From Paludibacteraceae bacterium (GTDB lineage Bacteria; Bacteroidota; Bacteroidia; Bacteroidales; Paludibacteraceae), in the NCBI GenBank assembly GCA_017461505.1, contig JAFTXV010000008.1, positions 41,349-105,348 of the forward strand: DNA of 64,000 nucleotides. Reading direction: 5' to 3'. Positions 42,599 to 51,495 of this stretch are shown in pieces. Within the stretch, counting starts at the first letter, position 1; each line of letters opens with the position of its first letter. The notes beneath the pieces are model-generated. The model saw nothing but the letters and a program-made list of their open reading frames with translations, made no database searches and was not told where the DNA came from. The position numbers were made by a program, and so were the translations under genes.

Positions 42599-43979
42599 TT
42601 ATGAGTTTGAATAGCTTATACGGCATGTAGCGGAAGGGCATGTCCACGAAGGTTGGGGTAGAGACTACCGATCGGCGATGCGAGAAGGCTAAGAAACTCT
42701 CCTTGCCATGATATGACCCCATACCCGAATTGCCTACACCGCCAAAGGGCACGTCGTGATTCACTATATGCATAATCACATCGTTCACACAAGCACCGCC
42801 TGAAGATGTGTGGCGCAATACATAATCGCCATTGGTGCCAAAATAATACAATGCCAATGGCTTCTCACGGTCGATAACAAAAGTGATAACCTCATCTATC
42901 TCCTTGAATGTCAGCACGGGGAAGATTGGACCGAAAATCTCTTCTTGCATCACAGGGGCATCTGGACTGACGTCGGTCAGAATAGTAGGGCTCAAATAGC
43001 GCTCGGCGCGGTCGTAGTGACCGCCGTAATAGATAGTAGATTGCTTCGCTGTAGATGGTGGATCGGCTTCGCCTGTAGATGGTAGATATCCAATCAAGCG
43101 ATCGAGGGCTTTGTCGCTGACGATGCGCACGAAGTGTTTTGCTTTTTGTGGGTCTTTGGTCAGCAAGTGTTTCCACTCTTTGACAAGCAATTTGAGGAAC
43201 TCGTCCTTCACCTCTTCATGAATCATCAAGTAGTCGGGCGCAATACATGTTTGTCCTGCATTGAGGGCTTTGCCCCAAGCCACGCGGCGGGCTGCTACTT
43301 TGAGGTCGGCGGACTTGTCAATGATACATGGGCTCTTGCCACCTAACTCCAGCACGACAGGAGTGAGGTGCTTGGAAGCGGCTTCCATGACCATCTTTCC
43401 TAGCGAAGGGCTGCCTGTGAAGAATATTAAGTCCCATCGCTCAGCAAGCAGCATTTGATTAACCTGACGGTTACCCTCAACAATAGCGATATACTCCTCG
43501 GGGAAAGTGGCGCGAATCATCTCAGTAAGTACGCGAGAAACATTTGGCACATAGGGCGAGGGTTTGAGCATAGCCGTACAGCCCGACGAAATCGCACCTA
43601 CCAATGGGTTGAGCAGCAGCTGCACAGGGTAGTTCCATGGGGCAATGATGAGCGTATTGCCAAGCGGCTCTTTGATAACCTTGCTGGTAGCAGGCATAAT
43701 CGCAATAGGCGAACATTTGCGTTCGGGACGCGCCCAACGGCGCATATGCTTGAGGTGATTGCGAATCTCACCATAGACAATGCTCAGTTCGGTGAGGTAT
43801 GCCTCCTCGTAGGACTTGTGCAAGTCTGTCCAAAGGGCTTCAGCAAGTGGCTTCTCATATTGGTGTATGGCGTCGGATAACTTGCGTAGCATTTGCTTGC
43901 GGAAAGGTAGCGCAAGGGTTGCGCCAGAGCGGAAATACGCTTGTTGCTTGCTGTGGGTCGTGGCAATGTAGTTTTGCAT
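42585..43979 (-). CDS. Aldehyde dehydrogenase with repeat-derived insertion
   Basis: The 464-aa class 3-like aldehyde dehydrogenase oxidises fatty or aromatic aldehydes with NAD(P). Motifs: WNYPVQLLLNPLVGAISSGC, GSPSLGKMVMEAA, catalytic Glu in LELGGKSP and catalytic Cys in NAGQTCIAPDY. The C-terminus has a hydrophobic stretch typical of membrane-associated forms. Residues about 298-316 (STGEADPPSTAKQSTI) derive from the GTAGATC hairpin repeat at 43031-43087, between the YLP and YYGGHYD segments. Confidence 0.92.
   Translation of the reverse strand: MQNYIATTHSKQQAYFRSGATLALPFRKQMLRKLSDAIHQYEKPLAEALWTDLHKSYEEAYLTELSIVYGEIRNHLKHMRRWARPERKCSPIAIMPATSKVIKEPLGNTLIIAPWNYPVQLLLNPLVGAISSGCTAMLKPSPYVPNVSRVLTEMIRATFPEEYIAIVEGNRQVNQMLLAERWDLIFFTGSPSLGKMVMEAASKHLTPVVLELGGKSPCIIDKSADLKVAARRVAWGKALNAGQTCIAPDYLMIHEEVKDEFLKLLVKEWKHLLTKDPQKAKHFVRIVSDKALDRLIGYLPSTGEADPPSTAKQSTIYYGGHYDRAERYLSPTILTDVSPDAPVMQEEIFGPIFPVLTFKEIDEVITFVIDREKPLALYYFGTNGDYVLRHTSSGGACVNDVIMHIVNHDVPFGGVGNSGMGSYHGKESFLAFSHRRSVVSTPTFVDMPFRYMPYKLFKLIKKMV
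43031..43087 (-). repeat. In-frame GTAGATC hairpin element in ALDH gene
   Basis: Plus strand: AGTAGATT-GCTTCGC-TGTAGATGGTGGATC-GGCTTCGCC-TGTAGATGGTAGAT. The linker equals that of the intergenic element at 3166-3313. The length (57 bp, 19 codons) keeps the frame. Confidence 0.8.
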
Positions 43980-44032
43980 ATCGTTGAAAGTATTATAATG
44001 TGTCTATTTTCTCTCGGTAATCATACGGTGAT

Positions 44033-44076
44033 GTTCCTATGAAGTCACTATGAAGTCCCTATGAAGTTCCTATAGT
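44033..44076. repeat. 11-bp tandem repeat, 4 units
   Basis: Units GTTCCTATGAA, GTCACTATGAA, GTCCCTATGAA, GTTCCTATAGT in the spacer between the ALDH start and the SDR stop. Confidence 0.8.
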
Positions 44077-44118
44077 GATAGGTGGCACATAAGTGGCAAA
44101 CAAAGGGCAAATAGTTGG

Positions 44119-44922
44119 TTATTTGCGACCAGTAAAGTGGTCCATTGTACGATAGATGCCAAAAACTGTGCCAAAGAGCCAGTCGAATACACGCAATGGC
44201 AGAATAGCTTGCCAGAAACGTATGAAATGATAGTTAAAAGGTATGCCCGCAAAGATGGTATTGCGTTCGATGGCACGGATAATCTTCTTTGCCGTTGGTT
44301 CGGGCTTGAGGATAGGGAAGATAGAGCGCACACCTTGGAACATGCCCGTGCTGATGAAGTAAGGTGCGACGGTGGTGACATGTACATTAGCTTTGCGTTG
44401 CTGTAGTTCGATGCGCATGCTCTCACTCCAACCGATTACTGCCCATTTGCTGGCACCATAGACCGACATTTTAGGGTTACCTAACATGCCTCCTGCCGAA
44501 GCAATATTGCAGATATGTCCACGATTGCGCTTGAGCATATCGGGCAATACTTGCAAGGTGAGCACCATGGGTGCGACAGTATTGACGTCCATCGTGAGGC
44601 GGATATCTTGGATAGTTTGGTGGTCAAACGTATTGTTACCGCGAACAATACCTGCGCAGTTGATGAGGATGTCCACATTGCCACACTCCTCTTTTACACG
44701 TTGGTATGCAGCAATGACCGCATCGCTATCTGCCACATTTACGGCATAGGTAAAGACCGTGCCTAAAGTGGCAAACTCAGCTTTGGTGGACTCGAGGTTA
44801 TCTGGATTTATATCCCATATAATCAGTGATTTCGCGCCTTTCTCTAAAGCAAGACGTCCCATTATTTTTCCTATTCCTGATGCACCTCCCGTGATCAGTA
44901 TATTTGTATTCTTGATTTTCAT
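44119..44922 (-). CDS. Short-chain dehydrogenase/reductase, TetR-divergent
   Basis: The 267-aa protein has TGGASGIGKIMGR, NCAG and the catalytic YGASK, with a Ser in ICNIASAGG. The C-terminal part has a hydrophobic segment (about 225-250). I chose ATG 44922, 52 bp below the -7 box. It is transcribed away from the TetR gene; a palindrome of the kind also found before the acyl-CoA ligase lies over its -33 region. A role in lipid or fatty aldehyde metabolism fits both this and the ALDH next to it. Confidence 0.88.
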   Translation of the reverse strand: MKIKNTNILITGGASGIGKIMGRLALEKGAKSLIIWDINPDNLESTKAEFATLGTVFTYAVNVADSDAVIAAYQRVKEECGNVDILINCAGIVRGNNTFDHQTIQDIRLTMDVNTVAPMVLTLQVLPDMLKRNRGHICNIASAGGMLGNPKMSVYGASKWAVIGWSESMRIELQQRKANVHVTTVAPYFISTGMFQGVRSIFPILKPEPTAKKIIRAIERNTIFAGIPFNYHFIRFWQAILPLRVFDWLFGTVFGIYRTMDHFTGRK

Positions 44923-44973
44923 ATTAAAATAGTTTTTATTAATATTACTACAATTTCTGTACCAAATCGGCGA

Positions 44974-45008
44974 CAAAGGTAGTGCATTATTTTCGAACAA
45001 ACGTTCAG
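44974..45008 (-). promoter_or_regulatory. SDR promoter with TetR-type operator
   Basis: The -7 box TACCTTTG is at 44981-44974. The palindrome GAAC-AAAC-GTTC (44995-45006) covers the -33 region. A matching palindrome lies before the acyl-CoA ligase gene (45755-45766). Confidence 0.65.
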
Positions 45009-45024
45009 TTTTTTTTGAAAAAAT

Positions 45025-45055
45025 TTGCTAGTATAAATTTTTTTTAATACCTTTG
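45025..45055 (+). promoter_or_regulatory. Promoter of TetR gene
   Basis: TTTGC and TACCTTTG with a 19-bp spacer, starting 19 bp beyond the operator-like palindrome. Confidence 0.75.
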
Positions 45056-45085
45056 CAGGCGATTAAGCATAATAATGAGTACATT

Positions 45086-45688
45086 ATGGTAGAAGATAGA
45101 CGAGAAAAAATACTGCTAAAAGCAATCGAATTGTATATGACGGAGGGCTATGCTAATGTGTCAATAACAGACTTGCAGGCTGCATTAAACATGGGGCGTG
45201 GTACGTTATATTACTATTTCAAGGATAAAGAGGAACTATTTCAGGAGGCTGTAAGCATGTATCTTATCCAGCCTAAACAACGTGCCTTGAGTAGAGTAAA
45301 GGATACTGATACCATTCCTGAGATGATAGATACTATGTTGTACTACATCAATCAGTTACAAGATATCTACAATCTAGTTGAAAATAAAAATATCAATATT
45401 TCAAATGTGGTGACAGTGATGTACACTGCATATAGTCGTTTTCCTGAACTACATAAAAAAGCCCGTAAGTTGTATGAACACGAATTGAGTTTGTGGATAC
45501 AAGCTATTAAAAATAGTATGCGCGCGGGCGAGATACGTGGTGATGTGCAAATTGAGACTACTGCTCAGATGTTCCTTCATATAAAAGATGGATGGGATCC
45601 TGGCAGAAGTAGTGTTCCTATCAATTTTGATATGTTTCCACAACAATATAATTACTTATATGAATTAATAAAAAAGCAAAAATCTTAA
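45086..45688 (+). CDS. TetR/AcrR family regulator
   Basis: The 200-aa protein has the N-terminal TetR helix-turn-helix (about 8-55: YANVSITDLQAALNMGRGTLYYYFKDKEEL in two halves) and a helical ligand-binding domain. It lies between the SDR and the acyl-CoA ligase, and both neighbours carry a GAAC-N4-GTTC palindrome in their promoters. It is probably a repressor answering to an acyl-CoA or fatty acid, analogous to FadR of Gram-positive bacteria. ATG 45086 gives the normal TetR start (VEDRREKILLKAIELY). Confidence 0.9.
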   Translation: MVEDRREKILLKAIELYMTEGYANVSITDLQAALNMGRGTLYYYFKDKEELFQEAVSMYLIQPKQRALSRVKDTDTIPEMIDTMLYYINQLQDIYNLVENKNINISNVVTVMYTAYSRFPELHKKARKLYEHELSLWIQAIKNSMRAGEIRGDVQIETTAQMFLHIKDGWDPGRSSVPINFDMFPQQYNYLYELIKKQKS

Positions 45689-45750
45689 TTTTTTTATACA
45701 TTTTATAAAAAAAATATATTATATTTCAAAAAAATAACATAATTGTATAT

Positions 45751-45787
45751 TTTTGAACGCGTGTTCGAAAAATAAATTGTAATTTTG
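45751..45787 (+). promoter_or_regulatory. Acyl-CoA ligase promoter with TetR-type operator
   Basis: Palindrome GAAC-GCGT-GTTC (45755-45766, extended TTGAAC/GTTCGAA) followed by a -7 box TAATTTTG (45780-45787). The operator overlaps the -33 position. Confidence 0.7.
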
Positions 45788-45826
45788 CAACCGAGTTTAA
45801 AAAACCACAATAAAATTTATATAATT

Positions 45827-47479
45827 ATGGAATTGAAACATTATTTGGAGTATCTCCAAAATACGATTGTCAATAAATGGGATGTGTTGGCAATGAAGGA
45901 TTTGGATGGTAACACTTCTTACACCTATGGTGAGATGGCAAACGAGATTGCGCGTTTGCATACGACTTTCCGTGAGTTGGGGATTAAAAAAGGTGATAAG
46001 ATTGCACTTTGCGGTCGCAACTGCGCTAATTGGGGTTTGACATTCTTGGCGATTGAGACATACAAGGCGGTTGCTGTAAGTATTTTGCCAGACTTTACAG
46101 CAGAAGGTGTACATACTTTGGTTAATCACTCAGAGGCAAAATTGCTCTATTGTGGTCCCAACGTACTGAAAAAGATTGATGCCCAAGAGATGCCAGGATT
46201 GACAGCCATCGTATTCATGGATGACTTCAGCCTAAAATACGCTGCATCGGAGAAGGTGGAAAAAGCGTATACTGGTGTAGATGAGGCATTTAAGAAAGAG
46301 TGGCCTAATGGCGTAAAAGCAGAAGATGTGAATTATCCTACGGATAATATCGATGAGTTGGCATTGATCAACTATACATCGGGCTCAACAGGTAATCCTA
46401 AGGGCGTGATGATCAGCCATAAGAACTTGAGCGGAAATATCGATTTCGCTGTGAAGGAAATTCCTCACCAAGCAGGTGATAAGGTGATTTCAATGTTGCC
46501 TATCGCGCATATGTTTGGTTTGATGTTTGAGTTCTTGTACCAAGTGTGCGATGGCGCAGAGGTGTATTTCTTGACCAAAGCTCCAACTCCAACTACCTTG
46601 ATGAAGGCATTTGCGCAAGTAAATCCTTTCATGATTCTCACTGTACCTTTGGTAATTGAGAAAATCATCAAGGGCAAAGTGTTGCCAGTAATCAATAAGC
46701 CATTGATGAAGGTGCTCTGGAAGACTCCTGGTATCAAGAGTCTTTTGCACAAGAAGGTGAGCAACACCTTGTTGCAAGCTTTTGGAGGCAAATTGCGCTT
46801 CTTGATTATCGGTGGTGCTGCACTCAACGAGGAGGTGGAGAATTGTATGCACGATATGCACTTCCCATATTGCGTGGGCTATGGTATGACCGAGTGCGCT
46901 CCGCTGATTACATACGAAAACTGGCGTAAGTACCTCTATCGTTCATGTGGTAAGGGCATCGTAGGCATGGAGCTTCGCATTGATAGTGAGGATCCAACCA
47001 AGAAAGAGGGCGAGTTGCAAGTACGTGGTGTGAACGTGATGATGGGCTACTACAAGAACGAGCAAGCAACCAAAGAGACTTTCACCGAAGATGGTTGGAT
47101 GCGTACGGGTGACCTAGGTATCATCGACAAAGATGGCAATCTCTTCCTCCGTGGAAGAAGCAAGAATATGTTGCTCGGTCCTAGTGGACAAAACATCTAT
47201 CCAGAGGAGATCGAAGATAAACTCAATAGTTTGCCATTCGTGTTGGAGTCGGTGGTAGTGCAACGCGACCATAAATTGGTGGCATTGGTTTATCCAGACA
47301 ACTCAGAGGCTGCTAAAAAACAATTGGCTGGCAAAAACATCTTTGAGGTGATGGATAGCAACCGTCTGGAGCTCAATAAGCAATTGCCTCAATATAGCCA
47401 AGTAACTGCTATTGAGGTGGTTGAGAAAGAATTTGAGAAGACTCCAAAGCGTAGTATCAAGCGTTTCCTCTATAGTTAA
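45827..47479 (+). CDS. Long-chain acyl-CoA synthetase (AMP-forming)
   Basis: The 550-aa enzyme activates fatty acids to acyl-CoA through an acyl-AMP. The AMP-binding P-loop is YTSGSTGNPKGV (about 183-194); the adenine motif is GYGMTECAPL; the hinge is GDLGIIDKDGNLFLRGRSKNM; the C-terminal Lys is in KTPKRSIKRFLY. The longer frame to 45785 lies over the promoter, so ATG 45827 is chosen. It is probably the main target of the adjacent TetR regulator. Confidence 0.92.
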   Translation: MELKHYLEYLQNTIVNKWDVLAMKDLDGNTSYTYGEMANEIARLHTTFRELGIKKGDKIALCGRNCANWGLTFLAIETYKAVAVSILPDFTAEGVHTLVNHSEAKLLYCGPNVLKKIDAQEMPGLTAIVFMDDFSLKYAASEKVEKAYTGVDEAFKKEWPNGVKAEDVNYPTDNIDELALINYTSGSTGNPKGVMISHKNLSGNIDFAVKEIPHQAGDKVISMLPIAHMFGLMFEFLYQVCDGAEVYFLTKAPTPTTLMKAFAQVNPFMILTVPLVIEKIIKGKVLPVINKPLMKVLWKTPGIKSLLHKKVSNTLLQAFGGKLRFLIIGGAALNEEVENCMHDMHFPYCVGYGMTECAPLITYENWRKYLYRSCGKGIVGMELRIDSEDPTKKEGELQVRGVNVMMGYYKNEQATKETFTEDGWMRTGDLGIIDKDGNLFLRGRSKNMLLGPSGQNIYPEEIEDKLNSLPFVLESVVVQRDHKLVALVYPDNSEAAKKQLAGKNIFEVMDSNRLELNKQLPQYSQVTAIEVVEKEFEKTPKRSIKRFLYS

Positions 47480-47494
47480 TGCGTGACTGCATTT

Positions 47495-47534
47495 AGGGCT
47501 AATAGGCGATGAGGCTATTAGGCTATAGGCAAGA
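47495..47534. repeat. Intergenic octamer array
   Basis: Units AGGGCTAA, TAGGCGAT, GAGGCTAT, TAGGCTAT, AGGCAAGA. This is the intergenic counterpart of the in-frame octamer arrays. Confidence 0.8.
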
Positions 47535-47539
47535 TAGTA

Positions 47540-47578
47540 AAAAAATGAGATTGCATGACGCAATCTCATTTTTTTTAT
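47540..47578 (+). terminator. Terminator of acyl-CoA ligase gene
   Basis: Stem AAAATGAGATTGC/GCAATCTCATTTT with a short loop and T8. Confidence 0.85.
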
Positions 47579-47584
47579 TTCCTG

Positions 47585-47612
47585 CCTTTACACCATACAC
47601 TTTACACCAAAA
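47585..47612. repeat. Heptamer array before MATE promoter
   Basis: Units CCTTTAC, ACCATAC, ACTTTAC, ACCAAAA; the reverse complement uses the GTGTAAA words of 36982-37002. It ends at the -33 box. Confidence 0.7.
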
Positions 47613-47614
47613 AT

Positions 47615-47645
47615 TTGCACATTCGCAATTTTTTCCGTACCTTTG
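47615..47645 (+). promoter_or_regulatory. Promoter of MATE gene
   Basis: TTGC, 19 bp, TACCTTTG; the ATG begins 5 bp after the -7 box, so the mRNA is probably leaderless. Confidence 0.8.
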
Positions 47646-47649
47646 CAGC

Positions 47650-48984
47650 ATGAAATTACCATCACTTAATTCTCAAATACTGCGCTTGGCAATTCCGAGT
47701 ATCTTGGCGAATATCACGATCCCATTGGTGGGATTGGTGGATACAGCTATTGTGGGGCATATCGCCAATGCCACTGCGATTGGCGGTATAGCCATAGGCA
47801 CGATGCTCTTCGACTTGCTCTATTGGAATTTCGGTTTCCTACGCGTCGGAACGAGTGGTATGACGGCGCAAGCCTTTGGTCGTGGAGATAGGGTGGAGTG
47901 TGCACGATTGCTGAGCCAGAGTATAGGTATCGCATTGATTGGAGCGGCACTTATCTGGCTGATACAGTGGCTGTTTGTCAATCTGGTTCTAATGCTGGTG
48001 CCCTGTTCGCCTGAGGTGGCAAGCTTCGCACGAGAGTACTTCTTTATTCGTATTTGGGCGGCACCTGCCACCTTGTCGCTGATGGCGTTCAAAGGATGGT
48101 TTATCGGCATGCAAGATACGGTAAGCCCTATGATCACCGACATTTTGGTGAATGTGGTGAATATGGCTGTAAGTTATGTATTAGCTGTTTATACGCCTAT
48201 GGGCGCGCTGGGAGTGGCATTGGGTACGGTGATAGCACAATTTACGGGATTGACAGCGGCTATCGTATTGCTCCTAACCAAATACCGCCAACTATGGCAG
48301 GGACTTTCACCTGTGCGCTTGGCATTTGACGGACAAGGTATGAGGCGCTTGCTTTCGCTGAATGGCAATCTGTTTGTCCGTTCGCTGTGTTTTATGGTGG
48401 TATATGTAGGCTTTACCTCGTTGGCATCCAAATATGGCGATGTAGAACTAGCCGTTAGCACGATTATGATGAAGCTCTTTATGCTCTTCTCCTATTTTGT
48501 GGACGGTTTTGCGTATGCAGGCGAAGCATTGGTGGGGAAATATATAGGTTTGAATCAGGAGTCAGGAGTCAGGAGTCAGGATAAATCAGATGTATCTCGT
48601 GTTGTGGGTTTGCTCTTTGCTTGGTCGTTAGGCGTGGGAGTATTGTTCACGCTGATTTTTGCGCTATGGTCAGGCGGATTTTATCATGCGATGACTTCAG
48701 ACACGACAGTACTGGCTCGTTTGACTGACTATACGGCTTGGCTAATAGCAATGCCTATTGTCTCGACCTTGGCATTTATGTGGGATGGGGTATATGCAGG
48801 CGCTACAGCGGGCAAGCAGATTCGTAACGCAATGATTTATGCAGCATTGGCATTTGTAATAGGTTATCTAGCTACGTATCCATATCTAGATGTCATATCT
48901 ATCTATATCGCCTACTTTGCCCACTTAGCAGCGCGGGTGTTATACCTTACTTTTGCGTGGAAGAAAGTACAGGAGGCGCACTGA
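47650..48984 (+). CDS. MATE family efflux transporter (DinF-like)
   Basis: The 444-aa protein has 12 helices and MATE signatures (PLVGLVDTAIVGHI near the start, FGFLRVGTSGMTAQAFG, and the second-half YVGFTSLASKYG). It exports drugs or metabolites against Na+ or H+. ATG 47650 fits both MATE alignments and the promoter. Residues about 302-313 (ESGVRSQDKSD) come from a heptamer array (48554-48588) in a cytoplasmic-side loop between helices. Confidence 0.9.
   Translation: MKLPSLNSQILRLAIPSILANITIPLVGLVDTAIVGHIANATAIGGIAIGTMLFDLLYWNFGFLRVGTSGMTAQAFGRGDRVECARLLSQSIGIALIGAALIWLIQWLFVNLVLMLVPCSPEVASFAREYFFIRIWAAPATLSLMAFKGWFIGMQDTVSPMITDILVNVVNMAVSYVLAVYTPMGALGVALGTVIAQFTGLTAAIVLLLTKYRQLWQGLSPVRLAFDGQGMRRLLSLNGNLFVRSLCFMVVYVGFTSLASKYGDVELAVSTIMMKLFMLFSYFVDGFAYAGEALVGKYIGLNQESGVRSQDKSDVSRVVGLLFAWSLGVGVLFTLIFALWSGGFYHAMTSDTTVLARLTDYTAWLIAMPIVSTLAFMWDGVYAGATAGKQIRNAMIYAALAFVIGYLATYPYLDVISIYIAYFAHLAARVLYLTFAWKKVQEAH
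48554..48588 (+). repeat. In-frame heptamer array in MATE gene
   Basis: Unit GTCAGGA three times in perfect copies, flanked by ATCAGGA and TAAATCA. Perfect copies suggest this array is young. Confidence 0.85.
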
Positions 48985-49016
48985 AATGCATAAGGTATAT
49001 AAACCTATGCAAATAA

Positions 49017-49045
49017 CAAAGGGACTGCACATTGCAGTCCCTTTA
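49017..49045. terminator. Bidirectional terminator between MATE and pgi
   Basis: AAAGGGACTGC-ACAT-TGCAGTCCCTTT. Confidence 0.85.
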
Positions 49046-49090
49046 TTGATACTAGCTCCTTCCCTTTAGGGAGGGTTGGGGTAGGCTTAA

Positions 49091-50419
49091 TTATAAACGT
49101 GCTTTGATGGCAGCAGACTCTGCCTCGTAGCCTGGTTTGTCGAGCAATGCAAACATATTCTTCTTGTATGCCTCTACACCAGGTTGGTTGAATGGATTCA
49201 CGCCCAAGATATAACCTGAGATACCGCATCCACGCTCAAAGAAGTAGATCAACTCGCCCAAGTAATACTCATTAATCTTTGGCAAAGTGATCTTCATATT
49301 TGGCACACCGCCATCGATGTGCGCGAGCATCGTACCGAGCTCTGCCATCTTATTTACCTCATCCACGCGTTTGCCAGCGAGGAAGTTGAGACCATCGAGG
49401 TTCGCTTCATCGTGTGGGAACTCTACCATATAGTTGCTCTCCTCTACAGAGATTACGGTTTCAAACAAGTGGCGCTCGCCCTCTTGTACATATTGACCCA
49501 TAGAGTGGAGGTCAGTGGTGAAGTCCACACTTGCAGGGAAGATACCTTTGTTCTCCTTACCCTCTGACTCGCCATAGAGTTGCTTCCACCATTCGCTCAC
49601 GAAGTGCAATTTAGGGTGGTAGTTCACCAAGAGTTCGATTTTCTTGCCTTGCTCGCCATAGAGGTAGTTACGCGCAGCTGCGTATTGTGCAGCAGGGTTC
49701 TCAGCAAATGGGGTAGTGCTGCTGCACACCTGCATCATACGCTCTGCACCATCGATCAAGGCGTTGATATCAAAACCTGCGCATGCGATTGGCAACAATC
49801 CTACTGGTGACAATACTGAGAAACGACCACCGATATTATCCTCAATCACGAAGGTCTTGTATCCCTCTTGGGTAGCCAATGTACGGAGCGCACCTTTCTT
49901 AGCGTCGGTGATACAAACGATGAGTTGCTTAGCAGCCTCTTTGCCTTGTTGCTCCTCGAGTTGGGTCTTCAGCAGGCGGAATGCCAATGCTGGCTCGGTG
50001 GTAGTACCTGACTTAGAGATACTGATGATACCGAACTTCTTGTTCTTGAGGAGCGCTTGCAACTCGTAGAGGTAATCCTCACCGATGTTTTGTCCAGCAT
50101 ATACGATAGCTGGTTTCTCGCCCTCAAGCCATGCGAAGCTACTACTGAGTGCGTCAATCACTGCCTTCGCACCCAAATACGAACCACCAATACCAATACA
50201 TACGATTACCTCACATTCACGGCGAAGTAAATCAGCTGTTGCTTGGATGTCTGCCAATTGTGGACGGATATCAGCTGGCAAGTTCATCCAACCGAGGAAA
50301 TCGTTGCCTGCTCCAGTACCTTGTTCTAACATCTCTTGGCATTTAGCCACTTGCTGCTCATAGGCAGCTACTGCCTCTGCGCTAACGGCTTTGGCATAAG
50401 AAAATTGAATATCTTTCAT
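49091..50419 (-). CDS. pgi: Glucose-6-phosphate isomerase
   Basis: The 442-aa enzyme converts glucose-6-phosphate and fructose-6-phosphate. It is the short Bacillus-type form. Motifs: [43 protein letters not shown], and the C-terminal [18 protein letters not shown] with catalytic Lys. The gpsA gene ends 5 bp upstream of its start, so pgi, gpsA and perhaps lysS form a minus-strand unit. Confidence 0.96.
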   Translation of the reverse strand: MKDIQFSYAKAVSAEAVAAYEQQVAKCQEMLEQGTGAGNDFLGWMNLPADIRPQLADIQATADLLRRECEVIVCIGIGGSYLGAKAVIDALSSSFAWLEGEKPAIVYAGQNIGEDYLYELQALLKNKKFGIISISKSGTTTEPALAFRLLKTQLEEQQGKEAAKQLIVCITDAKKGALRTLATQEGYKTFVIEDNIGGRFSVLSPVGLLPIACAGFDINALIDGAERMMQVCSSTTPFAENPAAQYAAARNYLYGEQGKKIELLVNYHPKLHFVSEWWKQLYGESEGKENKGIFPASVDFTTDLHSMGQYVQEGERHLFETVISVEESNYMVEFPHDEANLDGLNFLAGKRVDEVNKMAELGTMLAHIDGGVPNMKITLPKINEYYLGELIYFFERGCGISGYILGVNPFNQPGVEAYKKNMFALLDKPGYEAESAAIKARL

Positions 50420-50424
50420 CTCTA

Positions 50425-51408
50425 TTAATTGAATTTTTTAGTTAGTTCTTTGATTGTTGCTTTTGCCGAACGGCGGTTGTATAGGATTTGATATACAGCC
50501 TCTACGATAGGCAGATCTACCTGTACATCCTGATTGGCGAGCCAGATCGCTTTGGTGCCATAATATCCCTCCGCCACCATCTCCATCTCCGTCTGCGCCG
50601 CCTTCACGCTATAGCCCATGCCGATCATCTGACCAAACTGACGGTTGCGCGAGAAGTTGGAGTAGGCAGTCACCAATACATCGCCCAAATAGCCACTCGC
50701 CGTTATATCACGTGGAATGTCCGATTTGGCTTGAGCAAAACGGATCATCTCGTGCATAGCATTAGTCAGAAGTACTGCCTGAAAATTATCGCCATAGTGC
50801 AAACTCTTGCAGATACCTGCTGCGATAGCATAGATATTTTTCATCACGCTCGCATACTCTAGTCCCTCTACATCGTTGCTTGGGGTAGTGCGAACATACG
50901 GTGTATCAAATAGTTGACTCCACTCGCGCGCTTTCTCCATATCCTTACAACCCACTGTGAGGTAACTCAGTCGCTCTAAGGCGATTTCCTCCGCGTGGCA
51001 AGGACCAGCTATCACACCTAAGTTTTCTTCGGGCACGTGGAAATACTTGTGCATGTATTCTGTCACCAGCAAATTCTCATCGGGAATCATACCTTTTACG
51101 GCTGAGATTACCATCTTTTGCGACATATCCACCGTGATATCATCCAGACTTTGCTTGAGATAAGGCGATGGCACTGCCAAGACTATCAAGTCAGATTGAT
51201 CAATCACTGTGTTGAGATCGGTGGAGAAATGAATACGCGACACATCAAAATATGCCCATTCCAAATGGTTCGGATTGCGGCGAATCTCCACAAACTCGTC
51301 AATCACCTCTTGGCGACGGATATGCCAATTGATATCCGTCACATTGTGCATGACGATCTTTGCAAGGGCAGTCGCCCAACTACCTGAACCTATAATTGCT
51401 ACGTTCAT
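50425..51408 (-). CDS. gpsA: Glycerol-3-phosphate dehydrogenase [NAD(P)+]
   Basis: The 327-aa enzyme makes sn-glycerol-3-phosphate for phospholipids from dihydroxyacetone phosphate. The N-terminal [11 protein letters not shown] binds NAD(P); the catalytic Lys is in ISAVKGM; the C-terminal domain has [21 protein letters not shown]. The usual GxGxWG has SWA in place of SWG, a mild variation. pgi follows directly. Confidence 0.95.
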   Translation of the reverse strand: MNVAIIGSGSWATALAKIVMHNVTDINWHIRRQEVIDEFVEIRRNPNHLEWAYFDVSRIHFSTDLNTVIDQSDLIVLAVPSPYLKQSLDDITVDMSQKMVISAVKGMIPDENLLVTEYMHKYFHVPEENLGVIAGPCHAEEIALERLSYLTVGCKDMEKAREWSQLFDTPYVRTTPSNDVEGLEYASVMKNIYAIAAGICKSLHYGDNFQAVLLTNAMHEMIRFAQAKSDIPRDITASGYLGDVLVTAYSNFSRNRQFGQMIGMGYSVKAAQTEMEMVAEGYYGTKAIWLANQDVQVDLPIVEAVYQILYNRRSAKATIKELTKKFN

Positions 51409-51414
51409 ATATTC

Positions 51415-51495
51415 TTGCCTTTAAACTCTAAACTATAGCTCGCTGTTGCGAGCGTCCTCTAAACTGAGAAATAAAGCGTTTGCGCTTTATTTCTC
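51415..51495. repeat. Heptamers, CTCGC hairpin element and lysS terminator
   Basis: Heptamer-like words AAACTCT, AAACTAT lead into the element CTCTAAACT...CTCGC-loop-GCGAG...CTCTAAACTG (51426-51466). A perfect palindrome GAGAAATAAAGCG/CGCTTTATTTCTC (51467-51495 approx.) then forms the lysS terminator and includes its stop codon. Confidence 0.8.

Noticed and set aside
45053-45085. Upstream starts extending tetR, the acyl-CoA ligase (45785), the MATE gene (47509), fabD (53203) and the methyltransferase (59716)
   Set aside because: In each case the extension passes through or over the -7 promoter box, and the internal ATG fits the family start.
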